DNA of 64,000 nucleotides from Inquilinus ginsengisoli_A (GTDB lineage Bacteria; Pseudomonadota; Alphaproteobacteria; DSM-16000; Inquilinaceae): NCBI RefSeq assembly GCF_031453975.1, contig NZ_JAVDPW010000009.1:310001-374000 (forward strand). Reading direction: 5' to 3'. How positions within the stretch are numbered: the first letter of the stretch is position 1; each line of letters begins with the position of its first letter. Made by a program: the position numbers and the translations under genes. The notes under the pieces are model-generated. The model had not been told where the DNA came from. It saw only the letters and a list, made by a program, of their open reading frames with translations, and did not search any database. Below, piece by piece: positions 50,752-58,237 of the stretch.

Positions 50752-51702
50752 TCAGCTCACCGACTTCAGCCGCTCCATGGTCTCGACCAGGGCGGTGCGG
50801 ATCCCCGGCTCCATCGCGGAATGGCCGGCATCCGGCACCACGACATAGGTCGCCTCGGGCCAGGCGCGGTGCAGCTCGTCGGCGGTCGCGATCGGGCACA
50901 CCGTGTCGTAGCGGCCCTGGACGATGGTCGCCGGCAGGTGCCGCACCCGGTCGACGTCCTGCAGCAGCCGGTCGGGCGGGGTGAACAGGTTGTTCAGGAA
51001 GTAGTGCGCCTCGATCCGCGCCAGCCCCAGCGCATGCGCGTCCTCGCCGGCCGAGGCCACGATCTCCGGATTCGGCAGCAGGGTGGAGCAAGAGCCCTCA
51101 TAGATGCTCCAGGCCCGCGCCGCAGGCAGGTGCACCGCCGGGTCGGGATCGGTCAGCCGGCGGTGATAGCTGCGGGTCAGGTCGGCGCGCTCCGCCGGGG
51201 GCAGGAACTCGACGAAGCTGCGATGCGCCTCGGGGAAGAAGGTGCGCATGCCGTTGAAGAACCAGTCGATCTCCTGCGGCCGCATCAGGAAGATGCCGCG
51301 CAGGGTCAGCGACCGGCAGCGCTGCGGATGCGCCTGGGCGTAGGCCAGGGCCAGGGTCGACCCCCAGGACCCGCCGAAGACGTGCCAGCGCTCGATCCCC
51401 AGCATGCGGCGCAGCTGCTCCATGTCGCCGACCAGGTGCTCGGTGGTGTTCTGCCGGGTCTCGCCCAGCGGCCGCGACCGGCCGGCGCCGCGCTGGTCGA
51501 AGATGATGATGCGGTAGAAGCCGGGGTCGAAGAAGCGGCGATGGGTGGGCGAGGCGCCGGCGCCGGGGCCGCCATGCAGGAAGACCACCGGAACGCCGTC
51601 GGGGCGGCCGCACTGCTCCCAATAGATGCTGTGCAGGTCGTCGACCGGCAGCAGGCCGGTGGCGAAGGGCTCGATGGTCGGGAAGATCAGATCGCGCGGC
51701 AT
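50752..51702 (-). CDS. pip: Prolyl aminopeptidase
   Basis: An S33 alpha/beta-hydrolase of 316 residues that removes N-terminal proline from peptides. The oxyanion-hole motif FLHGGPG and the nucleophile elbow GGSWGS (Ser112) are present, along with FDQRGAGRS. The cap-domain block PQEIDWFFNGMRTFFP and the catalytic His in DAGHSAMEP also fit. The protein is cytosolic, with no signal peptide. The gene stands alone between the HugZ-like and SNase-like genes. Confidence 0.93.
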   Translation of the reverse strand: MPRDLIFPTIEPFATGLLPVDDLHSIYWEQCGRPDGVPVVFLHGGPGAGASPTHRRFFDPGFYRIIIFDQRGAGRSRPLGETRQNTTEHLVGDMEQLRRMLGIERWHVFGGSWGSTLALAYAQAHPQRCRSLTLRGIFLMRPQEIDWFFNGMRTFFPEAHRSFVEFLPPAERADLTRSYHRRLTDPDPAVHLPAARAWSIYEGSCSTLLPNPEIVASAGEDAHALGLARIEAHYFLNNLFTPPDRLLQDVDRVRHLPATIVQGRYDTVCPIATADELHRAWPEATYVVVPDAGHSAMEPGIRTALVETMERLKSVS

Positions 51703-51814
51703 GGTCTCGCTGTCGGCTGGGGGTCCCCTCCCACTCTACGGACTCGGCGGCGCATTGCAAAAATCGATCGCACGGGGGCAGGCAAGACGCCGCAGCCTGG
51801 CCTATGCTCGCGGC

Positions 51815-52579
51815 ATGCGCCGGGCGCTTCTCTCCCTCATCCTGCTGCTGTGCGGCGTCGCCGCCGCGCGGGCCGACAACGCACTCGGCGGTCCGTCGGA
51901 CGGGCTCGACTACGGGCCGCCGCTGGCCGTCGCCGCGGTGCTCGACGGCCGGACGCTGCGGCTCAGCGACGGCACGGTGGTCCGCCTCAGCGGGCTCGAC
52001 GTGCCCTTCGGGCGCTGGCAGGCCGCGGCCCGGTCGGTGCTAGCGGCGCTGGTGGACGGCCAGCCGGTGCGTCTGGCCCCGGTGGCGCCGGCCGACCGCT
52101 ACGGCCGCGTGCCGGGCCATCTGCAGCGCGCCGACGGGCTGTGGATCGAGGAGGATCTGCTGGGCCGCGGCCTGGCGCGGGTCGATGCCGGCGGCGCCGA
52201 CCCCGCCGCGGCGCTGGTCTCGCTGCTGGTGACCGAAGGCGAGGCCCGGGCGGCCGGCCGCGGCCTGTGGGCCGACCCCGATTTCACCGTGAGGCCGGCG
52301 GAGGCGCTGGACCGCGCCGGGCTGGATCGCTTCCAGGTGGTCGAGGGGACGGTGCTGCAGGCGACGATCCTGCGCGGCCGCGCCTACCTCAATTTCGGCA
52401 CGGATCAGCGGCAGGATTTCACCGTGATGATGGAACCCGACGCCGTCCGCCGGCTCGGCGCCGGGCCGCAGCTGCTGGCGCTGCAGGGCCGGCGCATCCG
52501 GGTGCGCGGCTGGCTCGACTGGTCGGGCGGGCCGCGGATCGCGGTCGGGCGGATGGAACAGATCGAAAGGTTGGACTGA
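51815..52579 (+). CDS. Secreted SNase-like (thermonuclease family) protein, probably inactive
   Basis: A 254-residue exported protein with a signal peptide (RRALLSLILLLCGVAAARA) and an OB-fold SNase-like domain (about 35-150). The framework matches staphylococcal nuclease: VVRLSGLD, DRYGR and GLARV keep the two arginines. However, DGDT is DGRT here, and the DxPE general-base position reads DVPF, so a calcium ligand and the catalytic glutamate are missing. The C-terminal 90 residues are not recognised. The stop is one base before the ATG of the M48 peptidase gene, indicating co-expression. Confidence 0.75.
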   Translation: MRRALLSLILLLCGVAAARADNALGGPSDGLDYGPPLAVAAVLDGRTLRLSDGTVVRLSGLDVPFGRWQAAARSVLAALVDGQPVRLAPVAPADRYGRVPGHLQRADGLWIEEDLLGRGLARVDAGGADPAAALVSLLVTEGEARAAGRGLWADPDFTVRPAEALDRAGLDRFQVVEGTVLQATILRGRAYLNFGTDQRQDFTVMMEPDAVRRLGAGPQLLALQGRRIRVRGWLDWSGGPRIAVGRMEQIERLD

Positions 52580-52580
52580 C

Positions 52581-53912
52581 ATGGCGTCGACACGCCGAGA
52601 GTTCCTGCTGTCCACGGCGCTGCTGGCCCTGGCGCCGCGGCTGGCGGCGGCGGACGCCGTCCTGGCGGAGGGCGCCAAGGATGTGCAGGAGGAGTTCGGC
52701 GGCCCCTACCAGGCGCCGGCGCTGCGCGACCGCGTCGCCCGCATCGGCCAGCGGGTCGCCGATGCCGAGACCGGCGGCACCATGCGGGTCGCGGTCGACC
52801 TGATCGATTCGGACCGGGTGAACGCCGTGGCGCTGCCCGACGGCCGGATCCTGGTCACCCGCGGCCTGCTGGCACTGGCGCGCAGCGAGGCGGAGGTGGC
52901 GGCGGTGCTGGCGCATGAGATCGGCCATGTCGTCGCCGACCACGCCAGGCTGCGGGCGCAGCGGGCGCAGACCCGTCCCGACATCGCCGGGCCGTCGGGT
53001 GAGGCCGATTTCGACCAGGCACAGGAGCGGCAGGCGGACCGGATCGGGATCGAGGCGATGGCCGCGGCCGGCTACGACCCCGGCGCGGCGCCCGCCTTTC
53101 TGGCCAGGCTGGATGCGGATCACCGCCTCGCCGCCGCTCTGGTGGGACGGCCGGAGCTGGCCTCGGCCGCCGCCAACGGCGCCGACCATCCGGAGACGGC
53201 GGACCGGGTCGCGGCCGCCCGCGCCCAGGCGGCGGCGCTGCCGGAGGGCGAGAGCGGGGAGGCGGAGTGGCTCGCCGCCACCGACGGGCTGCCCTGGGGC
53301 GAGAGCCCCGGCCAGATCCCGTTCCGGGGCCAGGCCGTGATCGACCCGGTGGCGCGGTTCCGCTGGGACGCGCCGCCGGGCGTGGCGCTGATGCGGCAGC
53401 GCCGCCGGGTGATGGGGGTGGGGCCTGACGAATCGGTGATCCTGTTCGACCATCTCAGCCAGCCGGGGGCCCTGCCGGCCCGGCTTTATCTCGAACGGGT
53501 CTGGGGCAAGGCGGTGGGCGGCGTCCGCGATGTCGAGGCGCTGGATCTTGGCGGCTTCCCGGCGGCCCGGGGCCGTGCGTTGGTGGCCGGCGCGTCGGGG
53601 GCCTGGGATGTGCTGCTGGTGATGATCGAGACCTCGGCCGAACGGCGCGACCGCTTCACCGTGCTGACCCGGGCCGGCAGCCCGGCCCAGGCGCCGGCCC
53701 GCGCGGCGGTCGACAGCTTCCGCCGGATCAGCGCGGCGGAGGCCGCCAAGGTGCGTCCCCGCCGCCTCGCCATCGCCAAGGTGCGGCCGGGCGACACGGT
53801 GGCGTCGCTGGTTGGCCGCATGCGGGTCGAGGCGGCGGAGGACCGGTTCCGGCTGCTGAACGACGGCGACCGGCCGGCGCCGGGGAGCCTGGTGAAGCTG
53901 ATCGTCGAGTGA
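52581..53912 (+). CDS. M48 family metallopeptidase with a C-terminal LysM-like segment
   Basis: A 443-residue zinc peptidase of the BepA/YfgC-like group. The N-terminus TRREFLLSTALLALAP looks like a Tat or Sec signal. The catalytic motif is LAHEIGH (His112, Glu113, His116) with the third ligand Glu149 in QERQADRIG. The C-terminal end (KVRPGDTVASLVGRM ... GSLVKLIVE) resembles a LysM-type module. Periplasmic relatives maintain outer-membrane proteins. It starts directly after the SNase-like gene, so the two envelope proteins are probably made together. Confidence 0.87.
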   Translation: MASTRREFLLSTALLALAPRLAAADAVLAEGAKDVQEEFGGPYQAPALRDRVARIGQRVADAETGGTMRVAVDLIDSDRVNAVALPDGRILVTRGLLALARSEAEVAAVLAHEIGHVVADHARLRAQRAQTRPDIAGPSGEADFDQAQERQADRIGIEAMAAAGYDPGAAPAFLARLDADHRLAAALVGRPELASAAANGADHPETADRVAAARAQAAALPEGESGEAEWLAATDGLPWGESPGQIPFRGQAVIDPVARFRWDAPPGVALMRQRRRVMGVGPDESVILFDHLSQPGALPARLYLERVWGKAVGGVRDVEALDLGGFPAARGRALVAGASGAWDVLLVMIETSAERRDRFTVLTRAGSPAQAPARAAVDSFRRISAAEAAKVRPRRLAIAKVRPGDTVASLVGRMRVEAAEDRFRLLNDGDRPAPGSLVKLIVE

Positions 53913-53994
53913 GGGAGGGGAAAGGGAGCCACCGCGTCGCCTCCCCCGCTTGCGAGGCCTTTTCAGAGTAGACCCAGCGCGCCTCTTCCTTGTC

Positions 53995-54150
53995 CCCCCT
54001 CCCCTTGCGGGAGGGGTAGGGGGAGGGGTCTGCGCGCGTCCGCGCGCGAATGGACAAGGACCTTGCCGCGTGGTGCCGAGGGCGGTCGGCCCCGGGCGGA
54101 GAAAACCCCCTCCCCCTCCCCCTACCCCCTCCCGCAAGGGGAGGGGGGAC
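53995..54150. repeat. Long imperfect inverted repeat of G/C-rich palindromes
   Basis: Within the 283-base gap between the M48 and LysR genes, a left arm built on CCCCTTGCGGGAGGGG is mirrored about 100 bases later by CCCCTCCCGCAAGGGGAGG. The arms extend over roughly 35 bases with C-runs and G-runs. A GGACAAGG / CCTTGTCC complement pair adds to the foldback. Its CTTGCGGGAGG core is like the repeat at 3964. It separates two convergent genes. Confidence 0.7.
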
Positions 54151-54195
54151 TCGGTAAGGTTCGACCTTGAGACCCCAAGCTTCACCCCACACCCC

Positions 54196-55089
54196 TCAGG
54201 CGACGTCCCCGGCGATCACCGCGCGCTGGGCGGCCAGGCCGTCGCCGACCAGCTCCATGAAGGCGCGGATGCGGGCGGTGCGGCGCAGGTCGGCATGGGT
54301 GATCAGCCACAGCTCACGGCGCAGCGCCGGGATCGGCGGGAACAGGCGGCGCAGTTCCGGCTCCGGGTCGGCGAGGTAGCAGGGCAGGATGGCGAGGCCG
54401 ATCCCGGCCTTGGTGGCGACCAGCTGGTTGACCAGGCTGGAGCTGCGATAGGCGATCGCCCCCGGCGGCACCGCGGCGGCCAGCCAGGCGGCGGTGCCGA
54501 CCGCGCCGGCGCCCTCGGCCCAGCCGATCACCGGATGGGCGCCGAGATCCTCGATCCGCGCCGGCGCCGGGTCGCCCGCGCGGCCATAGACGGCCCAGGC
54601 GATGTCCGCCAGCTTGCGGCCGAACAGCTCGGGCTCGGCCGGGCGCAGCGCGCGCAGGGCGATGTCGGCCTCGCGCCGCCCGAGGTCCAGCGCCCGGTTG
54701 TCCAGGATCAGCTCGACCGTGATGCCGGGATGGGCGGTGCGGAAGCGGGCCAGCTCGGGCGTCAGCAGGCGATAGGCCAGGGTCTCCGACGCGGTGACCC
54801 GCAGCGTGCCGGACAGGCGGATGTCATGGCCGGCCAGGTCGCGCTCGACCGTCAGCAGCTCGGCCTCGATCCGCAGCGCCGCCGCGATCAGGCGCTCGCC
54901 GGCCTCGGTCGGGGCGTAGCCGCCCTCGGCGCGGTCGAACAGCCGGGTCTCCAGCCGCGCCTCCAGCGCCTTGAGGCGGCGGAACAGGGTGGAATGGTCC
55001 AGCCGCAGCGCCTGCGCCGCGACGGCAAGGCGGCCGGCCCGGCCGATCGCCAGCACCGACCGCAGCTCCTCCCAGGACAGTTCGGACAT
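54196..55089 (-). CDS. LysR family transcriptional regulator
   Basis: A 297-residue LysR regulator. The winged helix-turn-helix occupies about residues 6-64 (AAQALRLDHSTLFRRLKALE), and the effector-binding domain follows (LAYRLLTPELARFRTAHPGI). It is divergent from a rhodanese gene. A 55-base region with 17-base inverted arms covers the upstream DNA, beginning just before the start codon. An ATG nine bases upstream would add three residues. The target is most likely the rhodanese gene; the inducer is unknown. Confidence 0.88.
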   Translation of the reverse strand: MSELSWEELRSVLAIGRAGRLAVAAQALRLDHSTLFRRLKALEARLETRLFDRAEGGYAPTEAGERLIAAALRIEAELLTVERDLAGHDIRLSGTLRVTASETLAYRLLTPELARFRTAHPGITVELILDNRALDLGRREADIALRALRPAEPELFGRKLADIAWAVYGRAGDPAPARIEDLGAHPVIGWAEGAGAVGTAAWLAAAVPPGAIAYRSSSLVNQLVATKAGIGLAILPCYLADPEPELRRLFPPIPALRRELWLITHADLRRTARIRAFMELVGDGLAAQRAVIAGDVA

Positions 55090-55092
55090 GGA

Positions 55093-55147
55093 TTGCATCC
55101 ACGCAATGGCGATTGGCCAATACACAACAGCCGTTGCGTCGATGCAA
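55093..55147. promoter_or_regulatory. Large inverted repeat between the LysR and rhodanese genes
   Basis: TTGCATCCACGCAATGG and CCGTTGCGTCGATGCAA are complementary at 15 of 17 positions and are separated by about 21 bases holding ATTGGCCAAT. The element lies in the divergent promoter and is the likely binding region of the LysR protein, possibly with two dimers. Confidence 0.6.
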
Positions 55148-55197
55148 AGCCTATCGTCGATCCGACCGCCGCAACCGGTGCGGCGGAGCAGATGGAG

Positions 55198-55548
55198 ATG
55201 ACGATGACCGACAAGATCAGCCGGGCGGAGCTGAAGGCGAAGCTGGACCGCGGCGACGCCGTGACCCTGGTCGAGGCGCTGCCCGAGGCCTATTGGCGCG
55301 ACCAGCACCTGCCGGGGGCGCTCAGCCTGCCGCATGACAAGGTCGACGCCCTGGCGGCCGGCCTGCTGCCGGACAAGGCGGCGGAGATCGTGGTTTATTG
55401 CGCCAACACGCCCTGCCAGAACTCCAGCATCGCGGCGCGCCGGCTGGCCCAGCTCGGCTACACCAGGGTGCGCGACTACGTCGAGGGCAAGCAGGACTGG
55501 ATCGAGGCCGGGCTGCCGGTCGAGACCGCGGCGGCCGTGGCGGGCTGA
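55198..55548 (+). CDS. Rhodanese-like domain protein
   Basis: A single rhodanese domain of about 116 residues. The domain has WRDQHLPGALSLPHD and the active-site loop VVYCANTPCQNS, with Cys68 as the sulfur carrier. Three in-frame ATGs lie within 13 bases, and GGAG elements precede both the second and third, so the exact start is uncertain by two residues. It probably moves sulfane sulfur or acts in redox protection. Control by the divergent LysR regulator is likely. Confidence 0.85.
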   Translation: MTMTDKISRAELKAKLDRGDAVTLVEALPEAYWRDQHLPGALSLPHDKVDALAAGLLPDKAAEIVVYCANTPCQNSSIAARRLAQLGYTRVRDYVEGKQDWIEAGLPVETAAAVAG

Positions 55549-55637
55549 ACCGGCCCAGGCAGGATTTCCGGGCTCTGGCCGCGCAGGGGCGGGCCCCGGG
55601 AGTCCTGCCAACGCCCGATGGCGAGCGGCACCGCCGG

Positions 55638-57011
55638 CTATGGCGCCGCGTCCGGAGCGGGAAAGATCATCCGCAGGCAGGCGCCGCCGGACGCCCCGTC
55701 CGACACCACGACCCGGCCGCCATGCAGGCGCATGGTCTCCCGCACTAGGTTCAGGCCGAGGCCGGCGCCCTGTCCCTGGGGATGGAGCCGGTAGAAGGGC
55801 TCGAACACCCGCTCGTGCTGTTCGGCCGGAATGCCCGCGCCCTCGTCGGCGACCTCGACGATCCCCGGGGCCGCGACGCGCACCGTGATCAGGCCGCGGC
55901 GGCCGCCATGGTCGATGGCGTTCTGCACCAGGTTGGTCAGGGCCCGTTCCAGCGACGTCCGGTCGCCCGACACCAGGACCGGCCGGGCGTCCGCCGCCTC
56001 CGCAGCCCCGGCCTCGAACGCCATCTGGTAGCCCGCCGCGAAGGCCAGGGGGGCGATGTCGCTCACCACCCGGCGGGCGAGCACGACGAGGTCGACCGGG
56101 GCCATCTGCCCCTGCCGGTCGAGCCGCTGCAGGTCGAGCAGCTGTTCCGTCAGCACCGCCAGGCGGGCGGCATCCTCCAGCAGGCGGGTCTTGTCCCGGC
56201 CGGGCGGCAGCGAGGCGATCCGGATGTTCAGGATGGCGATCGGGGTGCGCAGCTCATGCGCCGCATCGGCCAGGAAGCGGCGGTGCCGCTCATAACCCTC
56301 GTCGAGGCGCCCCAGCGCATCGTTGACGGCCTTGACCAGCGGTGCCACCTCGGTCGGCATGTCGTCGACCGGCAGCCGCACGCCGCGCTGGTCGATGTCG
56401 ATCCGCTTCGCCTGCGCGGCCGCCCGGTCCAGCCCGGCCAGCGCCCCGCGGACGACTAGCGGCGTCGCCACCAGCGTGGCCAGGGCCATCACCGCCATGA
56501 TCGGCAGGATGGCGTTCAGGAGCAGCAGTGCGACGGAAAGCCCGATCATCGACAGCGGCAGCGGGCTTTCCGATCCGGTGAGGATCTGGACCTCGCCGGC
56601 CGGGCTGTCGACCCAGCGCAGCCGGCCTGTGGGCCCAGGCGGATCCCCGATATTCCAGCCGAGACGCGCCTGCCCGATGCGGTCGAGGGCGTCACCCAGA
56701 GCCGCGAATTCCATCGGGACCGAGCCTTCCGACAGGCGATGGCCCTCGCGATCGCGGATGACGAACCACAGATCGGGCGCATCGACCCGCAGAGAGTCGA
56801 GCTGCGGCGTCTGGTCCAGCGCCAGCCCGCCCGCGGCATCGCGGACCACCGCCGGGCGCAGCCTCTCGATGGTCGCGTCGGTGGAGGTCATGTCGACCAG
56901 GAAGCCGAAAGCCTTGAGGGTCAGCGTGACCGCCAGCAGGACGACCGCCTGGAACGCCACCAAGCGGACGACGAGCCGCCTCCGGAGCGACCGTTGCGGC
57001 CGAGCGGTCAT
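55638..57011 (-). CDS. Sensor histidine kinase
   Basis: A 457-residue membrane sensor. The first helix (LVAFQAVVLLAVTLTLKAFGFLV) and a second (SMIGLSVALLLLNAILPIMAVMAL) enclose a periplasmic domain of about 120 residues. HAMP and HisKA domains follow, with the phospho-acceptor in LADAAHELRTPIAIL. The ATPase domain has NLVQNAIDHG, DEGAGIP and GAGLGLNLV. It resembles the TctE/QseC group. Its ATG overlaps the response regulator's stop (ATGA). Signal unknown; acidity, metals and carboxylates are possibilities in the group. Confidence 0.92.
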   Translation of the reverse strand: MTARPQRSLRRRLVVRLVAFQAVVLLAVTLTLKAFGFLVDMTSTDATIERLRPAVVRDAAGGLALDQTPQLDSLRVDAPDLWFVIRDREGHRLSEGSVPMEFAALGDALDRIGQARLGWNIGDPPGPTGRLRWVDSPAGEVQILTGSESPLPLSMIGLSVALLLLNAILPIMAVMALATLVATPLVVRGALAGLDRAAAQAKRIDIDQRGVRLPVDDMPTEVAPLVKAVNDALGRLDEGYERHRRFLADAAHELRTPIAILNIRIASLPPGRDKTRLLEDAARLAVLTEQLLDLQRLDRQGQMAPVDLVVLARRVVSDIAPLAFAAGYQMAFEAGAAEAADARPVLVSGDRTSLERALTNLVQNAIDHGGRRGLITVRVAAPGIVEVADEGAGIPAEQHERVFEPFYRLHPQGQGAGLGLNLVRETMRLHGGRVVVSDGASGGACLRMIFPAPDAAP

Positions 57012-57682
57012 GACTCCTCCCGGAGCAGGTAGCCGACGCCGCGGACGCCGTTGATGGTGACGCCGGCCCCGGTCTCCGCCAGCTTGCGCCGCAGCCGCGA
57101 GACATGGGTGTCCAGCGCGTTGGACTGGATCTCGTCATCGAGGCCGAAGACCGCCTCCATCAGGGCCGGCCGCTGCACCATCCGGCCCATGCGCCGCACC
57201 AGCGTCTCCAGCACCAGCAACTCGCGCCGCGGCAGCTCCAGCGGGGTGCCGCCGACGCTGGCCTCGCGATGGGCGGCGTCGAAGGCCAGGCGGCCGAGCC
57301 GGATGACGTCGGACCGCATCTCGGCCGGGCGACGCAGCACCGCGCGCAGCCGGGCCAGCAGCTCCTCGAAGGCGAAGGGCTTGGCGAGGTAGTCGTCGGC
57401 CCCGGTGTCCAGGCCCGAGACCCGGTCGACCAGGCCGCCGCGCGCGGTCAGCACGATCACCGGGACGCGGTTCCCGCCGGCGCGCAGCTGGGGAATCAGG
57501 GACAGGCCGTCACCGTCGGGCAGGCGGCGGTCGAGCAGGATGACATCGTAGACATCGTTGACAGCCACCTCCGCCGCCTCGGCCAGGGTCGCGGCGTGAT
57601 CGACCACCATGTCATGCCGCTTCAGGGCGGAGCGAAGCGCCGCGACCATTTCCGGTTCGTCCTCGACCAGCAGCAGTCGCAT
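57008..57682 (-). CDS. OmpR-family response regulator
   Basis: A 224-residue regulator. The receiver domain has the acidic pair VEDEP near residue 7, Asp51 in DVILLDRRLPDGDG, and AKPF for the switch lysine. The winged-helix domain ends with ALDTHVSRLRRKL and GVRGVGYLL. It is translationally coupled to the histidine kinase. Upstream, a perfect 17-bp inverted repeat lies between this gene and a divergent operon of two small proteins and a sterol desaturase, its probable regulon. Confidence 0.93.
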   Translation of the reverse strand: MRLLLVEDEPEMVAALRSALKRHDMVVDHAATLAEAAEVAVNDVYDVILLDRRLPDGDGLSLIPQLRAGGNRVPVIVLTARGGLVDRVSGLDTGADDYLAKPFAFEELLARLRAVLRRPAEMRSDVIRLGRLAFDAAHREASVGGTPLELPRRELLVLETLVRRMGRMVQRPALMEAVFGLDDEIQSNALDTHVSRLRRKLAETGAGVTINGVRGVGYLLREES

Positions 57683-57717
57683 CGTCCCACCCGTCCGTCG
57701 CCCCATGCGGATAGCAG

Positions 57718-57789
57718 CCCGAGATTGCGGCAGCATGGCGACGATCCCACCCGCCAGCGGGAAGGGCGCAAGGCTGCCGCAATCTCGGG
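57718..57789. promoter_or_regulatory. Perfect 17-bp inverted repeat in the response-regulator divergent promoter
   Basis: CCCGAGATTGCGGCAGC and GCTGCCGCAATCTCGGG are exact complements, 38 bases apart (about 55 bases from arm centre to arm centre, roughly five helical turns). The pair is placed almost symmetrically between the regulator start and the first small gene. It is a strong candidate for the site of the OmpR-family regulator, or for a long hairpin in either transcript. Confidence 0.7.
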
Positions 57790-57842
57790 GTGAGACACCG
57801 GACCGGTCGCATCCCGCGCCGATTCGATCCGGAGCCATCGCC

Positions 57843-58019
57843 ATGCCGTCCCACGCCCCGTCGCTGCGCATCGCCTCGATCGTGCCGTCGGTTCGGCGCC
57901 GCCTGCCGGACGGGCTCGGCCTCGACGCGGCCCGGATCGGTGCTACCCTGCGCAACATCCCGCCGGCGGCGGTCTATCGGATCACCCGGCAGTCCCGATC
58001 CCCTGCGGCCGAAGTCTGA
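57843..58019 (+). CDS. Small protein of unknown function (58 residues)
   Basis: I do not recognise it. The product is basic (MPSHAPSLRIASIVPSV...), with no clear membrane segment and no cysteine. Support for coding comes from strong G/C bias at third codon positions and a GGAG about eight bases before the ATG. The stop is only eight bases before the next small gene. It is the first gene on the divergent side of the two-component system. Confidence 0.5.
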   Translation: MPSHAPSLRIASIVPSVRRRLPDGLGLDAARIGATLRNIPPAAVYRITRQSRSPAAEV

Positions 58020-58027
58020 GGCCCGGG

Positions 58028-58237
58028 ATGCCGATCCGCCTCGGCAACCCTGGCCTGGAATCGCCGCTGCCGGGGCTCGGCTTTGCCCGGTGCGGGGAGG
58101 GAGCGGATCCAGGCAGCCTGGGGCTGGCCCTGATCGGCATTCTGGTCGCCGCGGAACTGCTGGTCCTGCTGCTGCTCTGTCGCCGCCGGCGCAAGGCCGT
58201 CCGAGGCCGGCCTTCCCCCCAATCACGGAGACGATGA
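58028..58237 (+). CDS. Small single-pass membrane protein (69 residues)
   Basis: No family is recognised. One membrane helix (about 31-50, LGLALIGILVAAELLVLLLL) is followed by a strongly basic tail with CRRRRK, predicting N-out/C-in topology. A GAGG lies six bases before the ATG. The stop overlaps the sterol-desaturase start as ATGATGA, so translational coupling makes it likely to be real. It may partner the desaturase or the sensor kinase. Confidence 0.65.
   Translation: MPIRLGNPGLESPLPGLGFARCGEGADPGSLGLALIGILVAAELLVLLLLCRRRRKAVRGRPSPQSRRR

Noticed and set aside
57718..57789. The 17-bp inverted repeat as insertion-sequence ends
   Set aside because: The 38 bases between the arms cannot encode a transposase, no target-site duplication is visible, and the position in a divergent promoter fits a regulator site better.
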